64,000 nt of DNA, from positions 248,001 to 312,000 of the forward strand of contig KQ964248.1 in NCBI GenBank assembly GCA_001566295.1, written 5' to 3'. Under the pieces are notes generated by a model, which worked only from the letters and a program-made list of their open reading frames with translations, did not search any database and was not told the DNA's origin. Position numbers and translations under genes: made by a program. Origin of the DNA: Microdochium bolleyi (Eukaryota; Ascomycota; Sordariomycetes; Xylariales; Microdochiaceae). This document shows, one piece after another, positions 23,156-34,990 of this stretch (positions are counted from its first letter, which is position 1; each line of letters starts with the position of its first letter).

Positions 23156-24830
23156 TCACGACACCCGCGGCCATGCTGCTCTCTTCTTGCGCTCTGCCAC
23201 ACGATACCTCGTGGTCTGCATCAGCACCTCGTTGGCAATCTCCTTCTCATCCCGCTCACGCAGCAGCCCTCCACCATCCTCTCCTTCTACAGCCGACCGT
23301 AGCGCTTCGCACTCCCAGCACAGACAGATGCGGTACTCTGAGCCGTACCGTATTCGATAGAGCTGACTCGTCTGGTTCCATGCATCGTCCAGCTTTCCCA
23401 CGGCCATTTCCTTTAGACTGTCATCATACTCGATGAACCGACCAACTAGGGCTGTACAGTAAGATTCGTACCGCACGGGCGAGCTGCACAAGTGTGTGTA
23501 CCACACGAGGTCGACATCCAGTGTGGGTACCAGCATGTCCCTCAGTGATCGCACCCGCCGCGGGTCGTACGGCCTGAATAGTCTTAGGAACCGCTCGTAC
23601 CGCTGTATCCCACGCCGCAGCGTCCCCGCAAGCGCAGGGCTGGCGATCCACAGCGTGTAGTCCATCTTGTTGACGAACACAGACTGCCGCCGGACCGCGC
23701 CGGCGAGCTGCACCACCATGGCGTGGTTATCGTCGCGGTCGTCAAGGGTGGAGCGGACGGCTTGGAGGAACGATTTGTCGCAGCGAGAGGCAGGCGCGTA
23801 TGTTTCTGGGAAATCATCTGCTGTTAAGCCTCGGATCTTCAATGGATCAGTGGCGGACCCTGACCTGCCGTAAAGGCGTAGACTCTTCGCGAGTCTGGTC
23901 TCTTGGCTAGCTTGGGAGGTGAGATAGGCGAGAAGGTCTGCGTCCATGCCGGTGATGTCGCGGAAGCGCGTTGCTCCCGTTGGTGGGATAGTAAAGGCGT
24001 AACTATGATGGTCGATGCAAGTGTGCTATGTATCATAGAGTGTTAAAAGTCATATGAACATGTTCATTGCCATGTGGGTACAGGAGATGCTTGGTCAAAA
24101 CTCACGATATCTGACCACGGAAACTCGACTGTTAGAAGAGCCTTGATTTTCTTGCAAGAGACCTGGAAGCGTTTTACCCAGCCTTGATTTAACAAGAGCG
24201 CGTGCCATATCAACAAGACGTCTGGAACATGTCGTGTCAGCATAGTCCAGCGGTTCTCCGCGCCGTGTCCGCTCAGCAGTCCGTACCGATCGGGGGCAGC
24301 TCAAAACCTCCAGCATCAGAGCTGACAGCCCGCGCCCAAGCCATGAAGCGAGCTGCGGCGAGCGAGATGAACAAATTCCACTTCTCCTCCCTACGCCTGA
24401 GGAACGTCGGGTCCTGGACACGGACCACGTCGTCCGAGGAACTGCCTCTATGCTTTGGGTGGTTGTGCGGGACATGTACTACCCTCTCATGCGGCTCAAT
24501 CCCCAGCGCAGTATCCAGCTTCCTGGAACACAAGACCTTGATGCGGAGGTCGAGGAAGGCCTGCAGGAGAAGCAGGTGAGTTGCACACTCTGCCGGTGTT
24601 GGCAGTTGTAGGTTATTGCTGACCAGAGGTGCCGAATGCTGCGGAGGATTCCAGTCAAATATTGCCCGGTCTGGTGCAGCGACGGGATCATCTGCCTCGG
24701 CATGGTTTGACTTTGGCGCAGTCCAGCCCAGTGGTTCGAAATGGTTCCAGTCGGATCGCAGGTCAGAAGGTCTGTAGAACGACTCCCACGGACATAGTGG
24801 TGGCGGTTCTGAGTCTGAAGTATAGGCCAT
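23156..24830 (-). CDS. DUF1399 / glycine-rich-domain (GRDP)-like protein
   Basis: Exons on the minus strand are 24830-24287, 24221-24106 and 24025-23156 (509 aa). Introns have donors GTACGG and GTGAGT and acceptors CAG and TAG, and both joins restore family motifs. The family hallmark is two related segments that pair Asp and His around Trp: DVLLIWHALLLN (from residue 182) and DVDLVWYTHLC (residues 390-400). In fungi such proteins are often labelled sulfonate dioxygenase-like; the true reaction is unknown. Plant GRDP members act in stress signalling. Many fungal members end in a long Gly/Cys tail; here only GEDGGG remains. It is transcribed divergently from the large Gly-tailed gene at 25.3 kb, 464 bp away. 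Confidence 0.78.
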
Positions 24831-25294
24831 TACTACTCCTGCTGCCTTCAGATGCTAGCAAAAGAAGTCTCATGGCCTGGGAACAAGAGTGTCATCGCAG
24901 TCGACGACGATGTCGGCACTCGGGCAGAGTTGTGTCATTCACGGCTTGCACGAGGAAGTGGGCAGGGCAGGCAGTGACGATCACTGCAGGGAGGACGCTC
25001 CCCACTGACACAGCCACTGTCCCCACTAAGCGGCCCCATGCAAGGCAGCCTGGAATCGCCTTTGCGGAACAACGCCGTCATGCTCCGTTCAGCTCGCAAG
25101 ACCTCTGGACTTCTGATGGCCGGTCTCCCGAAATCGCATGCCGGATGGGTGTCACGGCTCGGCCTCGGACTGCAACATCATGTGCCGCGCCTATCCGGCC
25201 GCCAGCCTCGAAAGCCTCCACCTCGACCCTTCGTGCTTTCCACCTTCATAAAGTGAAGTAGGCCTTCATCCCCAGCAATCCTCTCCATCTGGGC
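24831..25294. promoter_or_regulatory. Shared divergent promoter region
   Basis: The 464 bp between the starts of the DUF1399-like gene (minus) and the large Cys-pair protein (plus) must hold both promoters. CATAAAG at 25247-25253, about 45 bp before the plus start, is a weak TATA-like element. No clear operator was recognised. Confidence 0.55.
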
Positions 25295-28200
25295 ATGCAA
25301 CACAGCATGGACAGCGAACGCCGCTTCTCTTTGGGAGCCGCTCTCCGCTTGGCAACAACCTGGAGTAGCAACGGCACCCCTCCCGTGGCAGCGGACGCCC
25401 GACTCGCCGAGATAGAGCAGCTCATCACAGCGAGCTGGAACGAGTGCTCTCGCTGCTCAGCAGACGAGTCGTGGTCACTCATAGCTGCCGACGCAGGCAG
25501 CTCTCTTCGTGGCGAGCTGGAGCAGCTGTACTGGCACGGTGTTCGCGCCGACCTGTGCAATGTTCTTGATACCCTTATCGCCTGGGAGTCCCCACCCCTC
25601 AAGCAAGCTTTAGACCTGTCAGCTGAGGAGAAGGACACTCTCGTCCATGGCTTCGACACTTTCATCGACCAGGTCAGCTACGATGGCAGGCTTCTCGCCG
25701 AGCAGGCAGCGAAATGGAAGGGCGAAACACCCAGCCCAGCCCACGATGGGCAGTATCGCCATGCTCTCGAACGCGTTGCACAAGACACGCGGAGACAGAT
25801 GCGTGCCGAAAAGATCAAGAGCGACGTCAGAGAGGGTGCAGCCGCCCAGCTCACCTCTGCTCTCGAAACCGAGACTACCTTACGTAGGAGAGCGAGGATG
25901 TTGATGCGTGCAGTGGGACTGCTCGATATCGACAAAGTCCTGGAACATCAAGATGGCGGCCGAGGTCAGCCACGAGCACAGCAACAACGGCATAAGCACA
26001 AGACGGGCAAGCAGATGCTTCAATCTCAGCACACGGTTGAGAAAGCCGCAGTGCCCCAGCTTGCGGTCAGATCCGTTAACAAGAAGACGGGGCTTCCCGT
26101 GGTTGAAGCTGTACGCTGCTCTGTTTGCAAGGATAGCATTAGAGGCAGCTCATACAAGTACGTGCCGCACGATGGGACAAGCACCCTTAAGGCAGATAAC
26201 GGCGTAAGTCGGAGCAACCCCGTGCAATCGCCTCCGTTTGTACTCTGCGAGACATGCCGCAGCGTCCTTCCCGCAGATCTACAGCTTCTCTTCGCCAAGA
26301 CTTACAAACACTCGGTGGTCAACTCTGACCTCACAACTCCACAACTCAGCCACCGGCTCTGCAAGTGTCCTTCCTCTGTTCCGTCGCGGCCAGACTACAA
26401 AGATGCCGATCGCACTCTCTTCCCCGTGCACAAGAGTGCGGAACACCGCGGTGCTTTGTCTGCTGAGCAGGCTTCGCGCCTACGTGCCGCTCCGAATGTA
26501 TCTGCCGATACTGCAGATTGTGGCCTGATGGAGTTGCCGCTGATTGTAGCCAGGGCAAGCAAGGCTGGCATGAGACCCGACAATAGACAGAAGACTATAG
26601 GGCCTCTAGATTCAGCCGCTTTAGTGGCGGCGTCGGTGGCGCGTCAGTTTACGGACAATCTCAAGCGCGGCAGCTCGACAGCTTCCACAGCGAGGCACGC
26701 CGATAGCAGAGGTACTGGCAAAGGCACCACTGTATGTGTTCACAACGACTTGAACAGCGGGAACGACACAGACTACAGCAGCGATGACAGTTCAGTGCAG
26801 GCCGGGGATTTGAAGGCCAGCGGTGGTGACGACGAGAAGCAGAGAGTCATTTATGGCACGGCCAGGAGACACTCTGGAGCTGAGGACGGCGACAGCAGTG
26901 ATCATCTGCTGTACGATGGGCACATGTCATTGCGATTCGGTCCTCTCATCATCGAAACTGAATCGCTGGATATTTTAGAGTAAGTCCCACACGCGCGATC
27001 TGCGTCTGTGCTGGCGTACTGGAAGAGACGAAGGGCGAGGCGCTCAGCTGTTACTTCAGGGCCGAGCCTGGAAGGCTCTAGAGGGTTTACAGGTTGAATG
27101 TGATTCACTGACAGATTGTGCACAGAAACGCCAGCAGGGCCGCCATACGCATCAGCCGAAGGGACGATCTCTCTCTTCAGTCAGATTCTAACTGCAACCG
27201 TGCTGAAGACCATCCCGATGTGGCCCTGACCTTCGCGGCGTTATCGCCTTACCACAGCGAAAAGAACGTGGGAAATCCTCAGCTTTTCAAACTATCGAAA
27301 CACAGCTCTAAACGCGGTCCTAATTTAAGGCGAAGACGTCGAATAAAGTGCACCCAGAAACAGGTTGTGGGCTCGCCGTTCTCTCGAACCGACAACATGA
27401 GTGAGACGGCTATACTTGATACGCTCGTCAGAATCGCGCAATCCGAAGCTGCGGGCAACCGAGAACCTGCCAGAGGCGAAGCAAATAGAGCCAGCCCTGT
27501 GGACGATGGTGAGAAAGCGTCTTTGAGGATGGACAGAGCTGTTGACACCATCCTCGATGATCTCAAGAGTCTGTTCGGACGCAAGCTAGACGTGTATCTA
27601 GATGAGATCGTGTCTAGCTTACTTGCGGCTTCCCCCAGAGCACTGCGGCGGAAGACAAAAGGGACATCTCAAAACATTTCCACCTCCTCCTGGGGGTTGT
27701 GCGACTTCATTCTGGACCGTCCTCTGTGGCGCCACTTCACCGGACCATTTGTTCAGGATATCAACAGGAGCCCCGAATTTGAACAACGAAACAAACACAC
27801 ACTGGATTCCAGAGATCCATTATACGTCATGAGTTTTGTCTGCCGCGGTCACATGGACAGCATTGATCATCCGGGCCGATCTGGTGGTGCTTTGATCCGT
27901 ACCCCCAGAACGAAATACGATGTCCCACTCGGACTCACTCAAGAGTACCTACTCGCCCCCTTTTTCTTCAAGCAACAGCACACATCCGACATACTCGACT
28001 CTCTTCAAGAGCACTGGCATGACTGGGCTGGCTTCGGGCGGACCCTATACCGCTACCAGGATATGTTTCCCTGGGACTGCACCGAGGCCTTTGGGAGATA
28101 TCCAGTACCTTGTGGTGGCGATGATCACGACCAAGCCGCTTGCAACTTGGCGAAGCATGTTTGGGCGTTTCCATTTGACTCGTGGTCAATGATCGCTTTG

Positions 28201-29184
28201 CATCTCACCAGGCGGCGGGAGGACTACCCAGGCAAGGGCGCTCCTCACCTCACTGACAAGGAATGGGCCCAGAACCGGCTCTTTGTATTCTGCGCCCTGG
28301 AGAAGCTTACGGTCGTAGCGTCTTGCCTTACGGAGAACGCAGCGTTTCGACACGCGACAGACTGGTTAGCGAGCGGCAGCATTGCACCTGAGCATGGAGA
28401 CTCTGTGATCAGCGACGACAATGACACTGTCAAAATGGGCGGCATCCACCGGGCACAGCCATACGGATATGCGACGCTGCAAAAACCCGTGAGCAAGCCT
28501 ATCCTCGCGCCCTGGGTGCATTTCACCCATGACGACAAGGTCTCGGAGTATGAGGGTGTCCGCTCAGCCAGGTTTCGAGCGATTGACGTCGGCCTGGTGG
28601 GCCAAGGCACTGGCAACAGCATTTACAACCACCCTACGCAGCACGGTCAGCGGAGTCGTCTCGGGTACTCCAGAGGAAGAGAGCCGGATCTCACATGTTG
28701 TGGCGGAAGCGGTTACAGTAGCGGTGGCGCCATGTTTCCACCCGACGACCGTTACTCGGCCACCTATCTCATGGCGACTCGAGGATACTACGAGCCGGTG
28801 GGCAGTTCGGAATACGAGGATCTGCCGGCGATGTTCAGAGCCTTGGCCACCCCAGAGCCCGTCGTGAGCCAGATCCGTGGTTCAAGGGCGAAGGGTTTGG
28901 CTGTGGTGTCGTCGTCGGGATCATGGAGGCCTGGGGCTCTTGGTCACACTGGGAGCAGCTCTACCTCTACTGCTTCTGGGAGTGTTGCAGGAAAATCTGG
29001 GGCGAGCAATCATGGTCTTTGGACCTACCAGTATTACCCCTATCAAGATGATGCCTGTGTGACGGGAGGGAGTGGTGGAGGCGGTGGTAGTAGTGGAGGA
29101 GGAGGTGGGAGTAGTAGTTATGGCGGCGGTTGTGATAGTGGTGGTGGAAGTGGGGGTGGTGGTGGCGGCGGCGACGGGTTTTGA
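25295..29184 (+). CDS. Large protein with Cys-pair zinc-binding-like module and Gly-rich tail
   Basis: Exons are 25295-26979 and 27126-29184 (1247 aa). The 146-nt intron has donor GTAAGT and acceptor CACAG and joins in phase as SLDIL-E-NASRAA. The first half is helical and charged, with a module RCSVCKDS (Cys 275, 278) and LCETCRS (Cys 318, 321) followed by C-K-C, which resembles a zinc ribbon or ZZ-like finger. Its end is acidic and Ser-rich. The second half has an Arg/Lys cluster (RRRRRIKC), then an unknown globular region with LCDFILDRPLWRHFTGPF and KHVWAFPFDSWSMIALHLTR, and ends with about 40 residues of nearly pure Gly/Ser. No overall family recognised. The alternative is two genes: 25295-26983 (562 aa), and a second starting at the ATG near 27397. 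The divergent neighbour is the DUF1399-like gene. Confidence 0.66.
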
Positions 29185-30579
29185 TGCTCCCTATGGACCA
29201 TGTGGTAGAGCTTGAATCGGTTGCGAATCGACTGACAGGTGCTTCCTACAGTACTAGAGAATGTTTGTTCGCGTTCTTGCCGCTACTGTTCATTAGTTGA
29301 GAGGGGTACATACAGTATGTGGTTATTTGCGATCTGCGGTCCATGGTGAAGATGCTATTCTTGGAAACAGCGGACGGGAACCCCACCCGCAGCCGCCAGG
29401 CCCGTGGAAGTGACGTGCGGGGGGTTCCCGGTCCCGTCGTGCGTGCGAAAGATGGATGGCTGCCCACTTCCCTAGGGTAGGCGACAGCAGCTCAGTTGTG
29501 TTGAGTACTGGATTTCTTTACGGGCCTTTTGGGGGATGATGTGCTTTTCCTCAGGGCGGTTCACAGTCTAGACCCAGACCTTCGTAGACCCGAACCACGG
29601 AGCCCCGGCTGGGACAGTATTGATGGATTCGTCAGCCAGGGCTCAGCGCTTAGACGCCCGGGTGCGTGTGATGTGTGCAATGTGACTGGCTGGAGGCGTG
29701 CGTCGCCGTCACCTGCGGGCTTGCCTGGTCACACTCGGCACCGCAAGGTATGGCATTCCTAATTCCTGTCACTCTGGGACGAGCAAGGAGGGGAATGGAC
29801 TGCCACATGCCTGATGAGGCTGCCCCCTCCTTCTCGAGGAGCATCCCCTCTGCAGTCCCCTGATTGAGCCTGCCTTGGCACGGTGTTTTGTTTTGTTTTG
29901 TGCAGCAGCCTGGGCTGCGGCGACTGTCACCTGCAGGCTGTGCCGCTTCTGTGCGGCCCCGTGGTGCGAGACACTTGTGCTGCGCTATCGTAGTTAGGCC
30001 AGGCCCGGCCGGCTCGTCAAAGTGGTTCGCGCTGACCAGGACCAGCTGCCCCTTGGCGCCCTGTCCAAGTGCCTTGCCCGTGCGGGTGCCCAAGCAAGAA
30101 ACAACACCAAGCATTCACCCGACGACTCCCTTCAAACCACAACACCAACACCAGCACCAGCATCAACCACCGCCATCACCACAACCGCCGCCGTCTCCTG
30201 CACACGGCTTCATCACAGGGCAGCAACCCCCCGCATCACCCACCACCATCGCCCTCATCCGCAGCTGCCGCCCAGCACCCACGAACCCACGCGAGGCGAC
30301 GACCCCAGCTTGTCAGCCTCCACTCGTGCGTGGCCGGGATCCCCGCTATCCCACCGCCAGCCGCCTTGCCCGCCGCTGCGCTGCTCCCGTCATCGCCGTC
30401 ACCCACACGCCCTTCCTCCTGTGATGCGTTCGGCACCGCCATCTCTCGATGCCATAGCCGACCGCGGCCAGCCCGACTCATCTGCCACCTCGACCTCCCC
30501 GCCAACTCCCGAGCCCTTCGCTCCCACACACGCGCCTGCGCCCAGCAACCTCGTCCACCGGTCGCTCGCAGCCCTCACG
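29185..30579. other. Intergenic and long 5' leader of the F-box gene
   Basis: No separate gene. From about 30100 to 30300 the plus strand is a CA/CC-rich tract of ACC, CAC and ATC trinucleotides that looks like a fungal 5' UTR. The frame of the F-box gene is open from 30022 through to its start; the only in-frame ATG in that part is at 30424. Confidence 0.55.
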
Positions 30580-32960
30580 ATGGCGGCCGACGAGGCTCGC
30601 GACTCGAGGTCCTCCTCCTCGACAAACTCGCCCGCGCCCCCGGACAACGAGGAGTCCGACTTCTACCTCGGCGGCAATGACTCCCAGACGTCGCTCGGCG
30701 TCGTGCCCACCATGCAAGACATGCAGGTCAACGATCCCGACTGCGTTTCCACCATCGCTGCCCTCCCCAGCGAGATCCTCATCAGCATCTTCTCCCGCCT
30801 CACAGACGCCACCGACCTCTTCCGGACGATGCTTGTCTGCAAGCGCTGGTCACGCAACGTGGTCGAGATCCTGTGGCACCGCCCGGCCTGCTCGTCCTGG
30901 ACCAAGCACCAGGCCATCTGCAGGACCCTTAGCCAGGAGCACCCGTACTTTGCGTATCCAGACTTTGTCAAGCGGCTCAACCTAGCCGCGCTTGCCGAGC
31001 AGGTCAACGATGGCAGCGTTCAGCCACTGGCTGTCTGCACGCGCGTTGAGCGGCTCACTCTCACGAACTGCAAGTATCTGACCGACTCCGGTCTGATCCC
31101 GCTCGTCAACAAGAACAGCCACCTCCTCGCTCTCGACGTGTCTGGCGTCGAGAACATCACAGAAGCTACCATTCTCGAGATTGCTACGCACTGTCGCCGT
31201 CTGCAGGGTCTCAACATGACGTCCTGCAAGAACGTACCTAACTCGAGTCTGGTTACCTTGGCGGAGAGCTGCAAGTACATCAAAAGAGTAAGTCGAGTCC
31301 ATACTGCCATATTTTATGTGTTGTGTGCCAGCTACTGACGCCAGTTAACAGCTCAAACTCAACGAGTGCGCGCAAGTCAATGACGAGGCCGTGCTTGCAT
31401 TTGCTTACAACTGTCCCAACATCCTCGAAATCGATCTCCATAACTGCAAAGCAGTCGGCAACGAGCCCATCACAGCCCTCATGGCCAGAGGACAGTCCTT
31501 GCGTGAGCTGAGGCTCGCCATGTGCGAAAAGATCGACGACACGGCGTTCCTCAACCTCCCACCGTTCAAGGTCTACGAGCACCTCCGCATCCTAGACCTC
31601 ACGTCCTGCGCGCGCTTGACGGATCGAGCGGTCGAGCGTATCATCGATGCCGCACCGCGGCTCCGGAACTTGGTGCTTGCCAAGTGTGGGAATATCACGG
31701 ACACGGCAGTCTACGCCATCTCAAAACTCAGCAAGAACCTACATTACGTCCACCTGGGCCACTGCCGCAACATCACCGACGATGGTGTGAAGCGGCTGGT
31801 TGCGAGCTGCAACCGGATCCGCTACATCGATCTGGGATGCTGCACGCACCTCACCGACGACTCGGTCACGCGGCTTGCTACGCTGCCAAAACTCAAACGT
31901 ATTGGGCTTGTCAAATGTACCAACATCACTGACAACAGCATGTACGCTCTCGCTCGCGCGAACCACCGTGCTCGGCAGCGCCGGGATCACCACGGCAACT
32001 TTGTGCCGAACGATTACCACACCAGTAGTCTGGAGCGTGTCCATCTCAGCTACTGCATCAATTTGACTTTGCCTGTAAGTGGCTCCTGAAGGATGGCCCG
32101 ACAAAACACCACACTAACATCCGTCACAGAGTATCATCAAGCTGCTCAACTGCTGCCCCAAACTGACACATCTCAGCTTGACTGGAGTCAACGCCTTCCT
32201 ACGGGAAGACTTGGAGAAGTTCTGCCGCGACGCCCCAGCTGGTAAGATATGCCAATGTGCGGTAGAGAGACGGCACGCTAACACTGCAGCAGACTTCAAC
32301 GAGCACCAACGCAGTGTCTTTTGCGTCTTCTCGGGCCACGGTGTCTCGGGACTCCGAGCTTACTTGAACACAAAGGACGAGTTTGCCGAGTATCACGACC
32401 ACCGACACTCTCGCCGTAGGGACGCGATTGGTCACGGACCTGGTACGCAGGGGCCGCCACCTGACGTAGACGGGTTCGACGACGCCGACGGCATGGACGA
32501 TGACGATATGGGTGACGGGAGCGAGATCGCCATCGACATCGGCAACGGGAATGGGAATATTCAGAACAACACAATGGCCGCGGGACCGCCAGCGCCACCG
32601 CCGCCGCCGCCACCGCCCCTGATTATTCCTCAGCACCTGCAGAATACAGCTGGGCCCACTGTCTACCCAGGAACGCCTCAGGCGCCCCCATTCTTCGTCA
32701 ACAACGGTACGCCACCAACAGGCTTCCTCGCTATGCCCGTAAACGCGCCTGCAGCGACGGTGATCCCGTTCCGGGCAAGCCAGGACAACGGCAGTCCTGA
32801 GCTTGGTAGTCTTGGTGGACCCATTAATGGCTCAACAGCGGCGAATCCGTCCCCTGGACCGAGTACAGCTGGTGCGGCACAGTTCAGTCAAGGCACAGCG
32901 AACGGCCCCAGCACCGCATCCATGCAGGGTGAGGAGCCGGATAACGATAGAATCGTCTGA
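30580..32960 (+). CDS. grrA: F-box and leucine-rich-repeat protein, Grr1/GrrA type
   Basis: Exons are 30580-31287, 31352-32074, 32130-32241 and 32293-32960 (736 aa). The ATG at 30580 has A at -3 and G at +4; an in-frame ATG at 30424 would add 52 residues. The F-box is at about residues 61-107 (ALPSEILISIFSRLTDATDL...CKRWSRN). It is followed by about a dozen cysteine-containing LRRs with LxxCxxITDxxV units, then FNEHQRSVFCVFSGHGVSGL, as in fungal GrrA, and a Pro/Gly-rich tail with eight prolines. By family knowledge it is the substrate receptor of an SCF ubiquitin ligase controlling nutrient signalling and, in Aspergillus, ascospore maturation. The last intron (48 or 51 nt) ends at a CAGCAG tandem acceptor and is a multiple of three, so splice choice does not change frame. 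Confidence 0.93.
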
Positions 32961-34118
32961 GATTCTGGCGACTTCCTACTTGTCCGATCGCCTTCCGAAC
33001 CAGGTCCATCGGGATCTGCTCAGGCCATACATAGCATGAAAACTCGACCTCGATCGCAACAACATGAAGATGTGGCATCAAATGGGCCGCGAGATCTTTT
33101 CAAAGATTATGGGCCTTGCAGATCAGTTCACGTCTTGGCGAGCCGGGCCATTCAGTGCTAACCGCACACGTTGATGTGGCCATGCCCGTTGCATCACGCA
33201 GCTCGACCGCCGCCAGAACGGCGCCCCTTTCTGCTCGAATATCATCTACAGCATTATATACCCCAGCGAGGAGTTTTTCCAATATTGGAGAGCACGACGG
33301 GATGTCGTCGCGAGCGACAGGATTTATTTCTTACCGTCAGCGGGATGGGTCATGTTTGTGTCTAAGAGACCTTTTTGTCGGGCCGCTTGGCAAGCCACCG
33401 TCGCGCGTTTGAGCAAGCTCGAGGCTTTGTAGTTGCGAACCAGAACAGCGTGAGGTGTTGCGGCAAGAACAAGAACGAGAGAAGCACAGTCTGGCTGTCT
33501 TTGATGGGTTTATGACTAGCGTCCACCAGGTTTTAGTAGTGCACAGAGCCTCGCCGCGCGTTGTCTTCACGAGATTTTGGGAATACAACGATACATGTTC
33601 TCACGTTACTGGAATATGTGCCGGCGTGAATGTTGCGCTGTGTTGGTGGTATTGACTGGCCTCCCCGAGTGTTCAGTGTTGCTTTCCTGTGTGCCGTGTT
33701 GATGAGAATGCATTAATGATCAATGGCATGACTTCCCTTTAGCAGATGTGTGTGTGTGCGTGCGTGTGTGTTAAAGAATGGACGGCGATTGCGGTACAAA
33801 AAGTAAAATCTCAAAACAAAGACTGAACTCCATTGATGATATCGTAGAAACGGGTGGCTGAGGTCATCGGAAGGAAAAAGCCTCCAGAATTAAGGCTCGG
33901 CAGAGAGTTCGCTGTTGCTTTTCCCCTGTCGTGGAGTGCAATGGGCCTGCAGAGGAGCGGATGGAGGGGAAGAGATGGCAGGTTTGTGGCTCCTTTGCGA
34001 CTGAGCAGAGTCGATCAAGAGAGTAAGAGAGTGAGTGAGCTGTCCCTAGAGCGGTGAGGTAGACGATATGTGCTATCTACACGCTCTTGGGTGGTGTGAT
34101 TGGTGGAAATGATAATGA

Positions 34119-34170
34119 AGGAGGAGGAGGAGGAGGAGGAGGAGGAGGAGGAGAAGGAGGAGGAGAAGGA
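34119..34170. repeat. GGA trinucleotide microsatellite
   Basis: About seventeen GGA/GAG units with two AAG interruptions in non-coding sequence. Confidence 0.9.
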
Positions 34171-34960
34171 CGGGCTGCTGTGTAGGTGGTGCTACAGCCG
34201 CGATAGTGCTGCCCGTCCTGTGACGGGGGGTATCATATGTTTTCCTCTCTTTCACTATCTCCCTTCCCTGATGGTATCAAAGTTTACTCCTCTCTTGTCT
34301 ATCTTTCTTTTTCTGACAAATAGTAGAGGAGGTACAGGGTACACACCAACATGACAGAGGTTTAAAAGCAAGTAGACAAGAAAATTTTGAGACCACTCGT
34401 GCCAGAGAAGCTCTGCTATATGCTCGCGCTAGTTCTGGACTTTATCACAAGTTATGGTACGTGAATCTTACTTAGTCTGCGTGTGCGGTGAGAAGTGCAG
34501 GAGAGGGTGACATTTTCTCACGACATCAGATCTCGAGGCGGGCCGCTCACGAGCCGATCAGATAGCTGTGGAGGAGGAGCGATGAAGATGGGTGGATGGA
34601 TGGATCTCCTTGGGTTCGTGGCCTTTCTGGTTGGCTTTGCTTGTGTTGAGATAGAAGGTCATGCGTGGAAGGGGAAATTTCTTCCCTCTTCTTTCCTCTC
34701 TCTTCCTCTCTGTCATTAAACGACAGGGAGAAAGGGGGTACCTGGGTGGAAACATCTACAGATTCACTATTTGCCTCCACTCCCTTTCTCGCAGTGTCAG
34801 CTCAACAGCCTGGCTTTCCTGCTGTGTGCTATGTTGCTGGCAGTGCTCCCTGGCTTCTTATACTAGCATTTTTGTACTCCAAATCGACTACTCCCAAGTT
34901 CAGACACAGGCGGGAAAAATTATCGTAGCAAGGCGAGCTTCCTTGCTTTCTCCATGTGAA

Positions 34961-34990
34961 ACAGACAGACAGACAGACAGACAGACAGAC
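34961..34990. repeat. CAGA tetranucleotide microsatellite
   Basis: Seven perfect CAGA units in non-coding sequence. Confidence 0.9.

Noticed and set aside
34119..34990. Spaced simple repeats as a possible CRISPR-like array
   Set aside because: They are plain GGA and CAGA microsatellites without repeat-spacer structure, and the genome is eukaryotic.
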